A DNA stretch of 64,000 bases from Seriola aureovittata (Eukaryota; Chordata; Actinopteri; Carangiformes; Carangidae). The translations under genes were made by a program, and so were the position numbers. Numbering within the stretch: position 1 is the stretch's first letter; each line of letters begins with the position of its first letter. Below the pieces are notes generated by a model. It ran no database searches. It had not been told where the DNA came from and was given only the letters and a program-made list of their open reading frames with translations. Shown piece after piece: positions 1 to 11,647 of this stretch. Where the stretch lies: positions 8,196,835-8,260,834 of the forward strand of contig NC_079386.1 of the NCBI RefSeq assembly GCF_021018895.1, read 5' to 3'.

Positions 1-1721
1 TTTCCTTGTAATTCGTTTTATCGTTGTTGTTCTGCACCTCAGCCCAGCTGTTCTCATCGAGACTGGCAATTAATGTAATTTATTCTTTTGTGAGTTTAAT
101 GGCCTTAGGTGAGACCGAGACGCAACAACAGCAGAATGAAAAATGCTGGCTGTTTGACAAAAGGTTTTTCCGGGCTGGGGCTGAGGCCTGAGCGGGAGTG
201 TCTTTGACAAATACCGAGCCCTGGGAACCTTCGTCTCACTGCAGGAGAGGAATTCACCCGGTAAACAGGCACAAGCCTTGTTGCTCCACTAAAATAAGAT
301 GGGAAGGATTAAAGGTGAAACACAGGTAACGCTGGAGACAGCAGAGTATAGGTCTGTTGTTTTCTTCTGCTCGGCCCACCCATCTTCCTTTCTGCTTTCG
401 TCTCCTCTCGCTTCCTCTGTTTCTTTCATTTTTATTTCTAACCGTAGATGTGTAAAGCTGTCAACGTTTAGACCGGTTTAAAACTTTGACAAAGAAAATC
501 TCTCCCTTCACACTCCCTTATCCCTTCAGATGTTTCCTCCATGGCCCCGGGGTTGTCCCTCCGTTTCAAAAAGATCTTTTTTCCTTCCACCATTGTGTGC
601 TTTTTAAGCAGAGTTACTATAGGTGTCAACTGAATCGTGTTGATATTGGCAGATTGATATTGCATTACAGTGTGTGGTACAACTCAACAGTGTAATTATT
701 GACACTGTATTGCTACTCACTGTCACATGATCATCAAATCACTGTCACGCTCTTTAAAGGCTGTTTTGTTACTGTAATTGCTGCCTGGATGATCGTGCCA
801 CTGTCACCCTGAAAGAGACCCATCCTATCACCGGCGAAATGCATCATGGGATGAAAGTGATTGCTCTGAATTGTAAGTGATTAGAGTTTGTCTAGACGTC
901 TCGGGGGGTGATTGGATTGATTTGATGCCAGGGAGTAAATCGGACACTGGCAGAGAATCAGTTTAACTCTTTGTTGCATCAGGATTTCATACAGAGATCT
1001 GTTTTTTCATGGTTCTCTGTACATGCAATCTTTATTGAGTAATGGATCAGAAAGTCTACTTCATCATTATTATTATTATTATTGTTATTATTGGATATTG
1101 ATGGATGATTACTTAGCTGTCCATTTGTTCGCCTTTGAGTGAATGTAAACCACAATCTGAAAGGTCTGCAGTAATTCCATGGGCACAGATAGTAATTTAA
1201 TATTCTTACATAGTCTGTCTCTTACTAAAACCCAAGTTTTACACTATAGTTCATTTATACAGAGTTATACACCACCACCATCAGATAACGATAACTAGTA
1301 ATTTCATCCCAGTCCACGCATATAGGATCCCCTAATCTTCACAATCCACATCCTCCTTCCTGATCCATGTCTCCTTTAGAGCCAGGATACATGCATCTCT
1401 AAACTGATGTTGCTGGTGAACATGAGCTGGGAGTTAGCCAAGACAATAGAGAGCAGTGGAATATGAGACTGGGGCTCACATCTAACTTGTCCCTAGACCC
1501 CTCCTGTCTGAACTTAAGTCATCTTCTGGGTGAGGTGGTCTGGTGTGACTCCGATTGCTGCAGCTGCTGACTTGTTCCAAGTTAGGGAGGGCTGGGTCCT
1601 GATGCTCGGGTGGTTCAATATAAGCAGAAGGTCCCTGGTGTACTGTGTCTTGTTAGGCTGGGAATTGGGCCAACCCAGCCACCACCAGTATAAAAAGCAC
1701 AGTCCTTTCCCAGTGGACTGC
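1..1721. other. Non-coding sequence, no gene recognised
   Basis: No open frame here has a recognisable domain or a convincing acceptor-donor pair. A short ATT trinucleotide array lies at about 1065-1093. The stretch 1320-1720 has balanced composition and could be an old repeat or unique sequence; I recognise no family in it. Confidence 0.6.
1065..1093. repeat. (ATT)n microsatellite, interrupted
   Basis: About nine ATT units with one GTT interruption near 1084. It is an ordinary trinucleotide microsatellite in non-coding DNA. Confidence 0.85.
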
Positions 1722-2330
1722 CAGTGTTAGGCAGTAACACATTACTTAATGATGTGATTACTTTTTTTTAGTAACCACATTAGTTATTCAACCTAATGAT
1801 CTTATGTTCCTTTGATCACATAATAATGCCGTATATGATAAATGGTTAAATCAGAGTTCAGTGGACAGACATGATCATTGACATTCACACGGACAGGTCA
1901 TCGCCGGTGCTGTGTCCAGTCATGGCGGCTAACGTTAAGCTAGCTGGTTAGTCTGATAGTCAGTAAATACCTCCAAACTATACGCTGTCTGCTTGCTGAA
2001 CCATAGTGTCTCTTTTTCTATTTGTGCACGTGTGAGTGTAGAAGCTTTGGAGTTGTTTAAAGGCACCTTTCAAAGGAAGGACTTTTGCTTTTGAGTAATA
2101 ATGTATTTATGTATGACGTAATTGATTACATTTCTGGGTTAAGGCACATTTTAACATTTGGCAAAAATGGAAAAAAACAATAAAGCAGTTGTCGCATAAT
2201 TAGGTTACTGGTTTGTAACGATGGACTTTGATGCTATATCGGTTTTATTGGTCTTAAAGAGGGCTCTAGTGAATGGTTGCATTACTGGTAAAAATTACGG
2301 TTGTTTACTAATGCTCCTATTTCCAGTGCA
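1722..2330 (+). mobile_element. Decayed hAT-like non-autonomous element (5' part)
   Basis: From about 1723 the sequence opens with a CAGTGTTAGGCAGTAAC-type terminus followed by ATTACTT and GATTAC/AGTAAC blocks. I recall this opening from an abundant hAT-type repeat in fish, whose usual terminus has CGCG where this copy has CACA, as expected after CpG decay. Further inside, a TTTTGAGTAATAATG block (about 2090), an ACATTTTAACATTTGGCAAA block (about 2147) and a GCATTACTGGTAAAAATTACGG block (about 2279) also recall that family. No transposase frame is present, and the right terminus and target duplication were not found, so the right boundary is approximate. The family assignment comes from memory and was not searched. 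Confidence 0.45.
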
Positions 2331-3891
2331 GACTTGACAAAGTGCCCTTGGCATGTCTGAATTAATGGCTCAAGTGTCTTTAAGATTGTGTCTGGTTGTG
2401 TCTGGAGCGGAGAGGAGAGGAGAAAGCTGCCAAGTGGCTCCTATCCAGCATCTTGAAGACTTTGGGTGTCATAAAGTGTACTATACTTTAAGTTGAAGTA
2501 CCTCAAAACAGGTCGTTTAACTCTCGCAATTAACATTAAAATGTTCCTGTCTCACTTCTGACACCATGTTCAGAAATGAATTAGAATGTAGCTGACATCC
2601 TTTTATAGGTTAAAAGGGATAATTTACCTGATGCACACATCAGAGAACTCTATTAGGCTATGTTGAAAGCCATTCATTGGTTTGGGGATGACTCATTTCC
2701 CTTCCTGTGCAATCATAACTCTCTCCTTCTTGCCAATCAAACATATGTTCCACTTTAGTAGACGTGTAGCTCTCTTTTTTTTTTTTTTTTTTTTTTTTAA
2801 CCATGTGTCTCATTCCATGACTCGTCCAGAAGAAAACCAGCACTGTTTGATTCTTTCAAATGTTCTAATCAGGTTTGTCAAATGTCTTTTTAGTGTGAGG
2901 GAGTGATTACAGAAAAATCTGTGAAACAAGGCAAAATCTGCATCGGAAAACAAACAAAAAAAAATACACAGGATGTTTTCTTCTACTTAGCTCATTTGTC
3001 ATGCATGGAACAAAAGCAGAGAGGGGTTTCAAGGACGAGGTTTTAGACACGTCTGCTCTATTGATTGGTTAACGAGCCTGCATTCAGACCACTTCCACAT
3101 CGAGGGGTGAGCGCCGCACAGACACAATGGAGCACATTTCCCCTGCTCACAATGCGGGCATGCAGCGGTCGACTGCCTGCTGAGGAAACAGGCCCACACT
3201 CAGGCCCTCTGCCAGGGGCGGGGGGGGGGGCTGTCAGGGGAGAGGATGGAGAGAGGATGGAGAGAGGAAGACGTGTCGAAGGGGACACGAAACAGAGAGG
3301 AGATGTGGAGGAAAGATAGATGCATGGAGAGCAAAGAGATGGAAAGTTTAAGGGAGAGGGATGCATGGAGAGTAGTGGAGGAAAATGGTCATAAAGGGGA
3401 AGAAAGGGTTGAATGGATGGTAGTATTTTTAAACAGGGAGGACTGCGGGGTATAAGAGGAGTGGAATGGGATGAAGAAGGAGTGGGCTGATATTGTGAGG
3501 TAGCATATTATTAAAAAAAATAATTGTATTAAAAAAAGATCTGAGGGGACAACGAAGGATTGATGGTGAGTAATTAAGACAAAACAAGGAGATGGAGATA
3601 AAAAAAGTATCTAGAAATTGAGTTGGTAAAAGGAAACTGGCAGAAGATTTGCTTGTACATTGGGAAATAACAGCACATTAAAGACACAATAATGCAGGTT
3701 TAAAGATGAGAAGGGCGCTAAAGGCAAAAAAAAGAAAAAAAAGAGTGGAAGTAAATGATGCATAAGGTGAACTGTACAATGTGATGAAAAGAGAGGACTC
3801 AGGAGTTTCTTATTATGAATCTTTGACCATAAGATTCAATACTTCAAGCCCTGAATATTACAACATTAAAAATGTTATGGAAGTGTAAGTA
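2331..3891. other. Non-coding sequence with homopolymers and purine-rich stretch
   Basis: Contains a 24-nt T run, an 11-nt G run at 3220-3230, and a purine-rich stretch at about 3230-3480 with the unit GGATGGAGAGA repeated twice near 3243. A-rich runs follow between 3510 and 3740. Open frames across the purine-rich part are low complexity on both strands and are not credible genes. Confidence 0.6.
2775..2798. repeat. Poly(T) tract, 24 nt
   Basis: Uninterrupted run of 24 T. No retroelement body or target duplication was recognised on either side, so it is listed as a simple repeat, not as a retroposon tail. Confidence 0.9.
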
Positions 3892-4380
3892 CCAGTAGTG
3901 GAAAGTTAATAAGTATATTTTTTAGTAAAATGTCTTGGTAATTTACTTGAGTATTTCCAGTGTATGCTTTAAACATCTACTCCAATATAATTCAGCAGCA
4001 AATATTTTTCTCCATTTCACCTTTACATTTATCAGTTAGTTTTACCGTGGAGATTAAGATTTAACTGACAAAGCATGATCAGCTACTAAAATGTGACACC
4101 TGGATACAGATGAAACAACGGTGTATGAAGTTGTTAAACCTGTAACTTGATTTGTCGACTGACAGAAAATCAATTGGCAACTACTTTGACTATCAGTTAA
4201 TTAATTGTTTAAGTCATTTTTAAGTAAGTATGTCAAACATTTGCTTGTCCTCCTCCTGAGGTTTTTCCTTTTTTTTTAAAATAGAATATCTCATTTGTCT
4301 GTTGATTGGACAAAACAAGCAATTAATATATGTCCTCGTGAGCTTGTGGTATTTCTATTTTTACTTCTTCCACTGCTGAA
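3892..4380. mobile_element. MITE-like repeat with imperfect terminal inverted repeats
   Basis: The left end (3892-3915, CCAGTAGTGGAAAGTTAATA...) is matched in inverted form by the right end (4362-4377, TACTTCTTCCACTGCT), giving imperfect terminal inverted repeats about 490 bp apart. The left third contains TTTACTTGAGTATTTCCA and TCTACTCC blocks that I recall from a very common fish repeat. The middle (about 4150-4240) resembles a second common fish repeat containing GTCGACTGACAGAAAATCAATTGGCAACTA-like sequence; only short pieces are quoted here. There is no coding capacity. It is either a composite non-autonomous DNA transposon or one repeat inserted into another. Family names were not assigned because no library search was possible. 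Confidence 0.55.
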
Positions 4381-5150
4381 AAGTGCAGTTATTAGCGGGT
4401 ATTAGCTGTGGTTGTTTGACAAACGGAGCAAAAGGAACAATATTTGACTCTGAAATGTAGAAAAGCAGACATGTAAGTCACTTAAAATAAAAGTGTCTCA
4501 AACTTCTACTTGCCTGAAAAGAAGCAATAGTAAAACTTTAATAGAAATATTTTGCATGTCGCACAGCCTCCACTCTCTGCAGCTTTCTCTTTCCTCCACC
4601 CTGAACCCATCCCACCTCAAACTACCTACTGTCCTCTCAAGTCTTTAAAAATACAGTCCGTCTTGTGCGCTTGCCTTCATTGCATGTGACACACTCCTGT
4701 TTCTAGCTCTCGCCGGTTAGCTGCACTGTGTCCTCCCTGGGCTTGACTAAACTGTCTGCCTTCCCCGCTCGCCTGTCTGTCCGTCTGGGTCTCGACTTGT
4801 CCTACCTGTCTTTTTCTGTATGTATCATTGTCTTTTTCTTCAGCTTTGCCTTTATCAGCCTGTCTCTGTCTATTTTCTCCATCCTGAATGTCTGTTTTTC
4901 ATTGTCTGTCACTAGCTGTCTTGTTTCATCCTTTTGATTTTTCTGATTGTCCTTTTTTGCTTGATTTGTCTCAGGTTGAATAGAGGACACGTTGACACAT
5001 TTCTTTCTGTCTTTTGAGGTAAAAGCGTGTCAAGAGCTTTTATTTAACTGCACTGAACTAGCACCACTTAAACATGCCACCACTAAGGTGACGGTTTCTT
5101 TTCCTTTACTAAAATTGTACTGGACGCAGGAAGATCAAGCAGCAAACGTG

Positions 5151-5165
5151 AAAAAAAAAAAAAAA
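5151..5165. repeat. Poly(A) tract, 15 nt
   Basis: Run of 15 A, then G and four more A. No retroelement could be recognised upstream. Confidence 0.85.
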
Positions 5166-5869
5166 GAAAAACCAAACACACTAGACTTTATTTGTCATCC
5201 CCTTTCCCTCCCACGCTGCTGGCTCACTGTGGCGGGGGTATACTTCAGTCCTGGGGAAGGGGTCACGAGCTCAACTCAGCACTCAGTGGCTGACCTCTTT
5301 TTTTCGTCTAGCAGTTTTGTCCGCCTGTGTTTGGACCACACAGCTAGCTTTCAGCGCCCCCCACCCCACTCCTGTACTCGGATCTCATTTTCGTGGGCTG
5401 TAAAACATTGAGTTGTTAAATTTCTTTATGCGTCCTGCTCCCCCCGCGCCCCAAGGGCTCCTGGTGCGTTTTAAATTGAATGATTGCCTGCAGCTCTCGG
5501 ATTGTTTAACCTCTGCAGTGGCACCAACTCCTCTGTAGGACTGTATTTTTAGAAGTTTCGCTCACGTTCCCCCTCTCTCCACCTGAGGTAACACGATAAA
5601 AAAAAATAAAAAAAAGGAAGGAAAAAAAAATGAACGATGGCCGTTTCTGGGGAGGTCCTCAGTTGCAGAGTGCCGTGCTCGACATTGTGTGCTTCCGTGT
5701 GTGTGTTACAAGTGCATACCTACAGCTAGGAAGGAGAAAAAGCGCCTAGAGCTGTGCATGCATGTGAGACAGTGGGAGTGTGTGTGCATGCAAGCACGTG
5801 CATGTGACAATGACTACCATTTTTTTTCTTATTTATGACCCTCACCTCCGTCCAGGCTGCCAATTTGTT

Positions 5870-5951
5870 GGAGGAGAAGAGGGAGGGGAGGCAGGAGGGA
5901 AAAAGGGGAGAAAGAAAAAAAAAAAAGAAAAGAAAAGAGAAAAAAAAAAAG
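5870..5951 (+). repeat. Polypurine tract with one interruption
   Basis: All bases are A or G except a single C at 5892. The uninterrupted part, 5893-5951, is 59 nt. The left half is G-rich (GGAGG-type) and the right half is A-rich. Such tracts can form triplex (H-) DNA; whether this one does is inference. Confidence 0.8.
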
Positions 5952-6612
5952 CAATCGGGCGATTCCGAGGTGAGCGCTGTTCCGGGCCCGTTAGCTTTTA
6001 TGGCCCACTAAAGAAGAAGAGAGAGAGAATGAACATCCTTCCTGTCTTGATTGACTTCTCCTCCTCCGCTTCCCCAGCTCTGCCACAAGCTCCTTTTCTC
6101 CACTCTCTTAAGTAGCAATAATGGACATTCTCATATCTACCCTGGAAGCATTTCTCCAGGCTAGTGGAAAGCAGCAAAAATAAGTACGACAAATTACCTC
6201 CCATAATCATACCTGCTCTATGAGGTTATTATTGTAGATTTAAACAGCTATACTTTGATGTCACACGTGGGGAGACGGCCTCTTGGGCCTTATCAAGTAA
6301 GCCAGATGTGTAATAAAGAGCAAGTAAGTGGTAATTACACACTGATAACTTTGGCAAGGACACAAAGAGGTTTTGATGTGAAGTTGTAAATGTGACATGG
6401 CGGTCACGTCCTGCATCACTGGCGGCAGCTCCTTCTCAGTCTCAAGGCTTGTAAACCCCCTGCAACCCCCGATTTGTTTGGTCACACTTTTATTTGCCTC
6501 CTCATTAAGTCTTATTAGTCTTATAATAGTTTCTTATGATGTGATGAAGATCGTTACAGTGGAAACTGTGACTTTGATCGTGTTTTTGTGTTTTGTGTGC
6601 CACATCCAAGTC

Positions 6613-6628
6613 TTTTTTTTTTTTTTTT
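6613..6628. repeat. Poly(T) tract, 16 nt
   Basis: Simple homopolymer without a recognisable retroelement body beside it. Confidence 0.85.
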
Positions 6629-7228
6629 CACTCCAATGCCACTGGTGTTACTCTGTGTGTTTTATGCGATGTATACACATCACTCAGTCACTTTTTATTT
6701 GTATTTGTCGGCACTTTTTTGACAGCGTCTTGTGGGTGTGTGGCTTATATGAGTTTACCATGCCCTCCATTCCCACAGTATGCAATATATGAGTGCAGGG
6801 GAAAGAACCTGGGCCACGCTTGTGATTCAGTACGCACACCCCCATGGACCAAGGCTTAGGGGAGTGCATGTGCTGATGAAAAAGTAATGTACTGTGTCTG
6901 CAAGGTACTGCTTGCTTTTCCCTCTCGCTTCTTCAACTCCAAAACCTCGTCTCCCATACCAACCTGAGACCTCTTTAGCTAAAAACAGCTCCCCAAAATG
7001 CTTTCCTGTCAGGTTGCCTTTTGTCTTTCTTGCTATATTTCTGAGGGAGACGCTTGTTTAAGATATGATTTTTGAATCCAGTATTTATGCTATAAAAATC
7101 TCCAGTCTGAGTAAGCGTACGGTTTTCATAACTGCAGTCAAAGAATCAACAATCATTGAAGATTATTTTCCCAAGGATCTAACGAGTCAAAAATTGTAAA
7201 TCACATTGCATCCTAGGTTTATTACAAC

Positions 7229-7243
7229 TTTTTTTTTTTTTTT
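7229..7243. repeat. Poly(T) tract, 15 nt
   Basis: Simple homopolymer; no flanking duplication seen. Confidence 0.85.
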
Positions 7244-7524
7244 CAACACACAGTTTTGCACTGCACCACAGCATTTCTGAAAATATATATTGCCGGTCAA
7301 ATAGGACAACAAACACAAGCCATTAAATGATCATAGAGGTTGAAAACAAACACACGGGTTAGGGAGGTTGTATGCATCAGCTTTCTACTACTATTCTTGT
7401 TGTGGAAGAGTTTTCTAGGCCAATGAGAGTTTATTAGCCGGTGCACTCGCTTCCAGTTTTGCCTCCAAGTAAAGCTGTAGCTAATCTGGAAAAAACTGTC
7501 AGCCTGAGTGCAAACTGTCAGATC

Positions 7525-7539
7525 TTTTTTTTTTTTTTT
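7525..7539. repeat. Poly(T) tract, 15 nt
   Basis: Simple homopolymer. It creates a lysine run in a spurious minus-strand frame. Confidence 0.85.
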
Positions 7540-7659
7540 GACCCAGCCCCAGTGAAGAGAAACAACGGTTGCCAAACCTGAGAGTGTCACAAATGAGTCA
7601 CTTAAAGCAACAGCACCAGTGTGATAGATGTCCTCCGTGTGTTTACTGTGTGTGGTGGA

Positions 7660-7672
7660 GGGGGGGGGGGGG
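7660..7672. repeat. Poly(G) tract, 13 nt
   Basis: Thirteen consecutive G inside a G-rich segment (7655-7690). Confidence 0.85.
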
Positions 7673-10113
7673 AGCAGAGGGTGGGCGAGGGATTGATGTC
7701 GCACAAGAGAGCGGTGGGCCAGGTGAAAGAGGAGAGGAGGAGTGGGTGGTAGCGAGGGACTTGTCCCGCAGCAAGTTAAATCTATCTTCCTCGCTTCTTC
7801 TTCAACCACAGCCCTTCTGTCCTTGGGCGCTGAGTGCTGAGTAAGCAGGGTTTGTCTCTGTCCCCCTCAAACAAGCACCAAGCCTGCAACCTTATTACAA
7901 AAGTTTACCCAAGGACTTGGTGTTCACAAGAAACTTTTTTTATTTAGACCATATGCTCAAACAGTTTAGACACAGTTCTTAATGAAAATGCAGATTAAAC
8001 AACTGGAATCGAAACTCTTGTCAAAGAAAAAGTTCATGTTTTCTGTTATGATGAAAATGAAAAAGAAAACTCAAGTGGAAGTGATATTGCTCATATACAG
8101 TTGTTCTTAGCAGTCAGTGGTTGTAAGAATCGTGCCCAAGGCTGCTGCGTCATTCATGTTTCAGTTTTCTCCATTTAAAATCACCATCGGTTAATCTGCA
8201 TTGTTCTGTAAACACGATCCTTCCCCAACATTTATGCAACAAACCATTTCAATTCACTTCCCCAAGTCGCTTGCCAATTTCCTTAAGCATACAACAGTGC
8301 GGTGCTGTCTAGAATTCATATGCTGCGCTATGTATATTCAGCATAGCGCTTTCTCCACGGGGAGCCAAAGCCCATTTGCTGGCCGGGCTCGTTTGGCAGT
8401 CATGGCTCCAGCACATACAGAACAGCACATTAGCATAAAATCAGACACATGCGTGTGGCAAAGCCAGCCAAAAGAGACATAATTGCTATTGACAGAATTA
8501 ACAAACACATTAAATCCCCACATTAATTAGAAAGTCAAATGTAAAAACTGTCAGGAGTGGCAGACAGCTGTCATCCATCATCCCTCTCTTTGGAGTTTCA
8601 TGCTAATTCATTTTCTGCTGCCTAATTTGCCTCATTTTGCGGTGGACTTAAAGCATAGCGTGTTTTAATTACGGTTGCCCCAAACAAAGTGGTCATTCAC
8701 ATAACCATGAATATTGTGGTGTGCAGTGGTCAGGTCCTGTGACGACCGACCAAGTCAGCTTGTCAATGCAGTTCAGCCTGCAGACAGCCGACTGATGTAT
8801 TATTTCGCCTTTTTTTAATTGAACGATTGGTTTAACAATTAGGAATTAAACAAACACCGTTACCAAAACACATATATGCCTGTTTGAATCAATGGTGACG
8901 ATCACAGGGAATTAAGATCAAGTCTTTTATCACTAATAGAAGGGCCTTTGTTCTTTTTGAAGCAGCATTTTCGTCTTTGAGTTAACCAATCAAATGTTTT
9001 TCTCACATTTCTACTTAAATATTGACATTTTATTGTCTTTCATTGATGAATTTTCTCCCTTTCTTCTCTTTTCCATGTTCCTGTTTGGCTCTGGTGGACC
9101 TGGACACACCCTCCATCCCCTCCTCAGGTAGTTAAAGTTTTCTGTTTTTATACTTGAACCATCACAGAAAAAAAAAAAAAACATTGATGCAAAAACTCAA
9201 AAATGTTTTTTAAATTAAACTGAGAAACAAAAACAACAGATAGAATTAATTGGTGTAACAAATGCTTTCCAAGACGTTTTTCACTTGCTTATTCTTATCT
9301 TTGCATGGCAGTTACACATGCAGCCCGGACCCTTAGGGATTTGTAGTCCTTAGCTATGTTCCCGCATCGGGGTCCCCACACGCGCACGCACATTGACTAC
9401 ATTTCCTCCACAAATGAGCTGTAGTGCAGCAGTGCAGAAGTCCTCATTATTGCCATGAGGACAGTATTTCTCTGCATCATTACCATCTCTTAACCTTTGA
9501 CCCCCTCCCTCCCAAACACCCTCCTACAATACCAGTCATTCAAAGGTGAGTAAAAGCTGGAGGAGCGATTACGGCATACAGTATGTGCGGTGGGGTACGC
9601 ATGTGGTTGTGTTTATGCTCACATGCAAGTGTGTGTTTACAGCGTGTACGTAGGTTACTGGTCGGTCGGGGGAAGAGCAGCTCCCCTAGACAATAAGTGT
9701 CCCCTCAGGTTCATGGCCCCTCCGTCTTTGTGGCACAAATAGCGCAGGACGCCTGGTCGCCCCGCAACAACACGTACAATTGATCCTCTACATGTGTACC
9801 TCTGCTCACTCTGTCTGCTCCCTTCACTCTTTCTCTCCTCCTTTCTCTCTCTCTTCCTTACCTTAACACCGCGTCCCTCTGTCTCTGTGTAGTTACAGGA
9901 ATGGCGCATTGATCCCTCTGTACACAAAGCGTCGCGCCGGGGCACGCCAGCACACTCCTTCTGTCGGGGAGGTTAAGATCACATGTTTGTCGGGGCTGAA
10001 CTGCGGTGCAAGCCCCTGTAGAGGAACACGTGCGTGGCGACAGGGCTGACCTCAGACAACATGCCCCACAGAAAGCTGAGCTGTCAATCATCTGATTGTG
10101 CAAGCGGCTTTTC

Positions 10114-10130
10114 TGTTGTTGTTGTTGTTG
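10114..10130. repeat. (GTT)n microsatellite
   Basis: Five to six GTT units. Read on the other strand it gives a short glutamine run in a spurious frame. Confidence 0.85.
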
Positions 10131-10756
10131 ATAAAAATACACCTAGTGGTTTTAAAGGGTCAGGATGGTGTGCAGAATACTGAATGGTAAAAGTATAATG
10201 TGCATGTGTTCAAAATCCGCCCGTTGAATTCTTTTTTGGATCTGCGTTGGTTTGTGAGGCTTTTTATACGAAGGCGTTTCTACACCGCAGCATGGTAAGG
10301 TCAGTAGTTTAATTGAACCTTACTGTTGACAAGATAATAGTAGAAATGTTAAGAAAGATGCTACTGGGATACAGTGGTATAGATGTAATGGGTATTTGAG
10401 TTAATCGAACTCAAGTGACCAAATGGACAGGATGTAGAAACGGTGTTATTACATTGTGCAAATATTCCACTGTTCATTCCCTTCCATATTAAACCCCCTG
10501 CATGATTGATTCAGCCCTGTGTAAAATTCCTATTGGTCGCTGCCAATGATAAAGTGACCGTATTTCTCATTTGAAGACTCCCCAGACATTCGCCCTTTGA
10601 GAGAAAAGGTGAAAAAAATCTCAATCTCTTCCCCTCTCCGAGTAACCCTCCCTATTTATCCTCGCTCTCTCTTTACATGTCCAATCGTTTATCTATGTGC
10701 CGCCAAATTCATTTCAATTAGAGCCTGTGCCGGCTTGCTCCCTCTCCTTATTGATC

Positions 10757-10771
10757 GTTGCTCCCGGCAAC
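10757..10771. promoter_or_regulatory. Possible RFX-type X-box
   Basis: GTTGCT-CCC-GGCAAC is a near-palindrome of two half-sites with a 3-bp spacer and a single mismatch from perfect symmetry. Known X-boxes bound by RFX factors consist of inverted GTTGCC-like half-sites spaced 0-3 bp apart. No gene or promoter is identified nearby, so function is inference from sequence shape only. Confidence 0.3.
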
Positions 10772-10809
10772 GTGGGGCACAAGCGCTTTGAGACCACCGC
10801 TGCTATCTT

Positions 10810-10855
10810 CAGCACACACACACACACGTGGCGGCACGTGTGTGTGTGTGTGCTG
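10810..10855. repeat. Perfect inverted repeat, 21-bp arms, 4-nt loop
   Basis: The left arm, 10810-10830 (C, then AGCACACACACACACACGTG), is the exact reverse complement of the right arm, 10835-10855, with GCGG between them. A CA array and a TG array thus face each other with CACGTG at the inner boundary of the right arm. It could extrude as a cruciform or fold as an RNA hairpin if transcribed. It contains a CACGTG (E-box type) site at 10835-10840. Confidence 0.9.
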
Positions 10856-11607
10856 TTTACGGGCCTCACCCTGGTCTCAGACGCAGCGGGCACCTTCGCC
10901 ACTGCGTTCAACAATAAATATGAGCAGTGGCAAACAATTACCCCCTTAACGAGGGATTAATTGTGTCAAGATGGAGTGAGGTCAATGCAGAGGTCGCTTA
11001 ACGCCGTACATTTCTAATGTGTTTATTTTCATTAGTTTGGAACTTAGTCTTTCCCTTAGTAGCACCACTGTCCATTGATTTTCCTCCCTTTTGTTTTTTA
11101 GACTGTATGGGAGTGTGTGTGTGCCTCCGTGTATGTATTTATGCGCATGCAAGTGTGCACACTGCTCAAAGTAATATTATGAGTGCCTGAGCATAGCACT
11201 GACTATTGACTCTTGCCAGATCAATACTATAAATGCCTTTAACGGTGGCAGTTAAACTCATTTGTCATTTATTGGTGGTGCTAGCAGGGGGAGGGGGGGG
11301 GGGGTGAGAGTCCTCAGAGCAGAGACCAATGTATCAATCTATTGTGGCGCTAACTTCCCTTGCCGGCCTCTAAGTGTGTCATCATCCAGGAGTCATAACT
11401 TGAGGCAAAGCTCTGTCATGTTCGCCGACGACAAGTGATTAGGTGGGACAGTGTTGTGGCGGGGGCGGGGAAATGAAAGGACTGGTCATTTGTTTCTGGG
11501 TGGTAAAAGAGAGGCGGAGCACGCAGAACTGCCACCGCCTGTCGCCCGTGGCTGATGGAGAAGCGCCGTCTGCATGTTTACATTCGATTTGTGTACATGT
11601 GTGTTGG

Positions 11608-11647
11608 TGAGAGCGGGAGGGAGAGAGAGGGAGAGAGGGAGGGAGGC
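11608..11647 (+). repeat. Purine-rich GA/GGA tract
   Basis: GAGAGCGGGAGGGAGAG-type sequence, purine only apart from one C, in which GGGA and GAGA units alternate. Confidence 0.75.

Larger units (their letters stand above)
4381..9000. other. Non-coding sequence, several homopolymers, no gene
   Basis: Holds A/T homopolymers at 5151-5165, 6613-6628, 7229-7243 and 7525-7539, a 13-nt G run at 7660-7672 and the polypurine tract at 5870-5951. The longest minus-strand frame (7297-7809) runs through the poly(T)/poly(G) tracts and has no domain. The stretch 8560-8700 is homopolymer-free with TAAT-type motifs, and could be a conserved element, but nothing in this window tests that. Confidence 0.6.

Noticed and set aside
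7297..7809. 170-codon minus-strand open frame
   Set aside because: It translates homopolymers into lysine and proline runs and shows no family signature.
9540..9985. Donor-like CAAAG|GTGAGT at about 9546 and acceptor-like CTCTGTCTCTGTGTAG at about 9891
   Set aside because: The signals do not enclose a recognisable exon, and the frame after the acceptor has no known homology.
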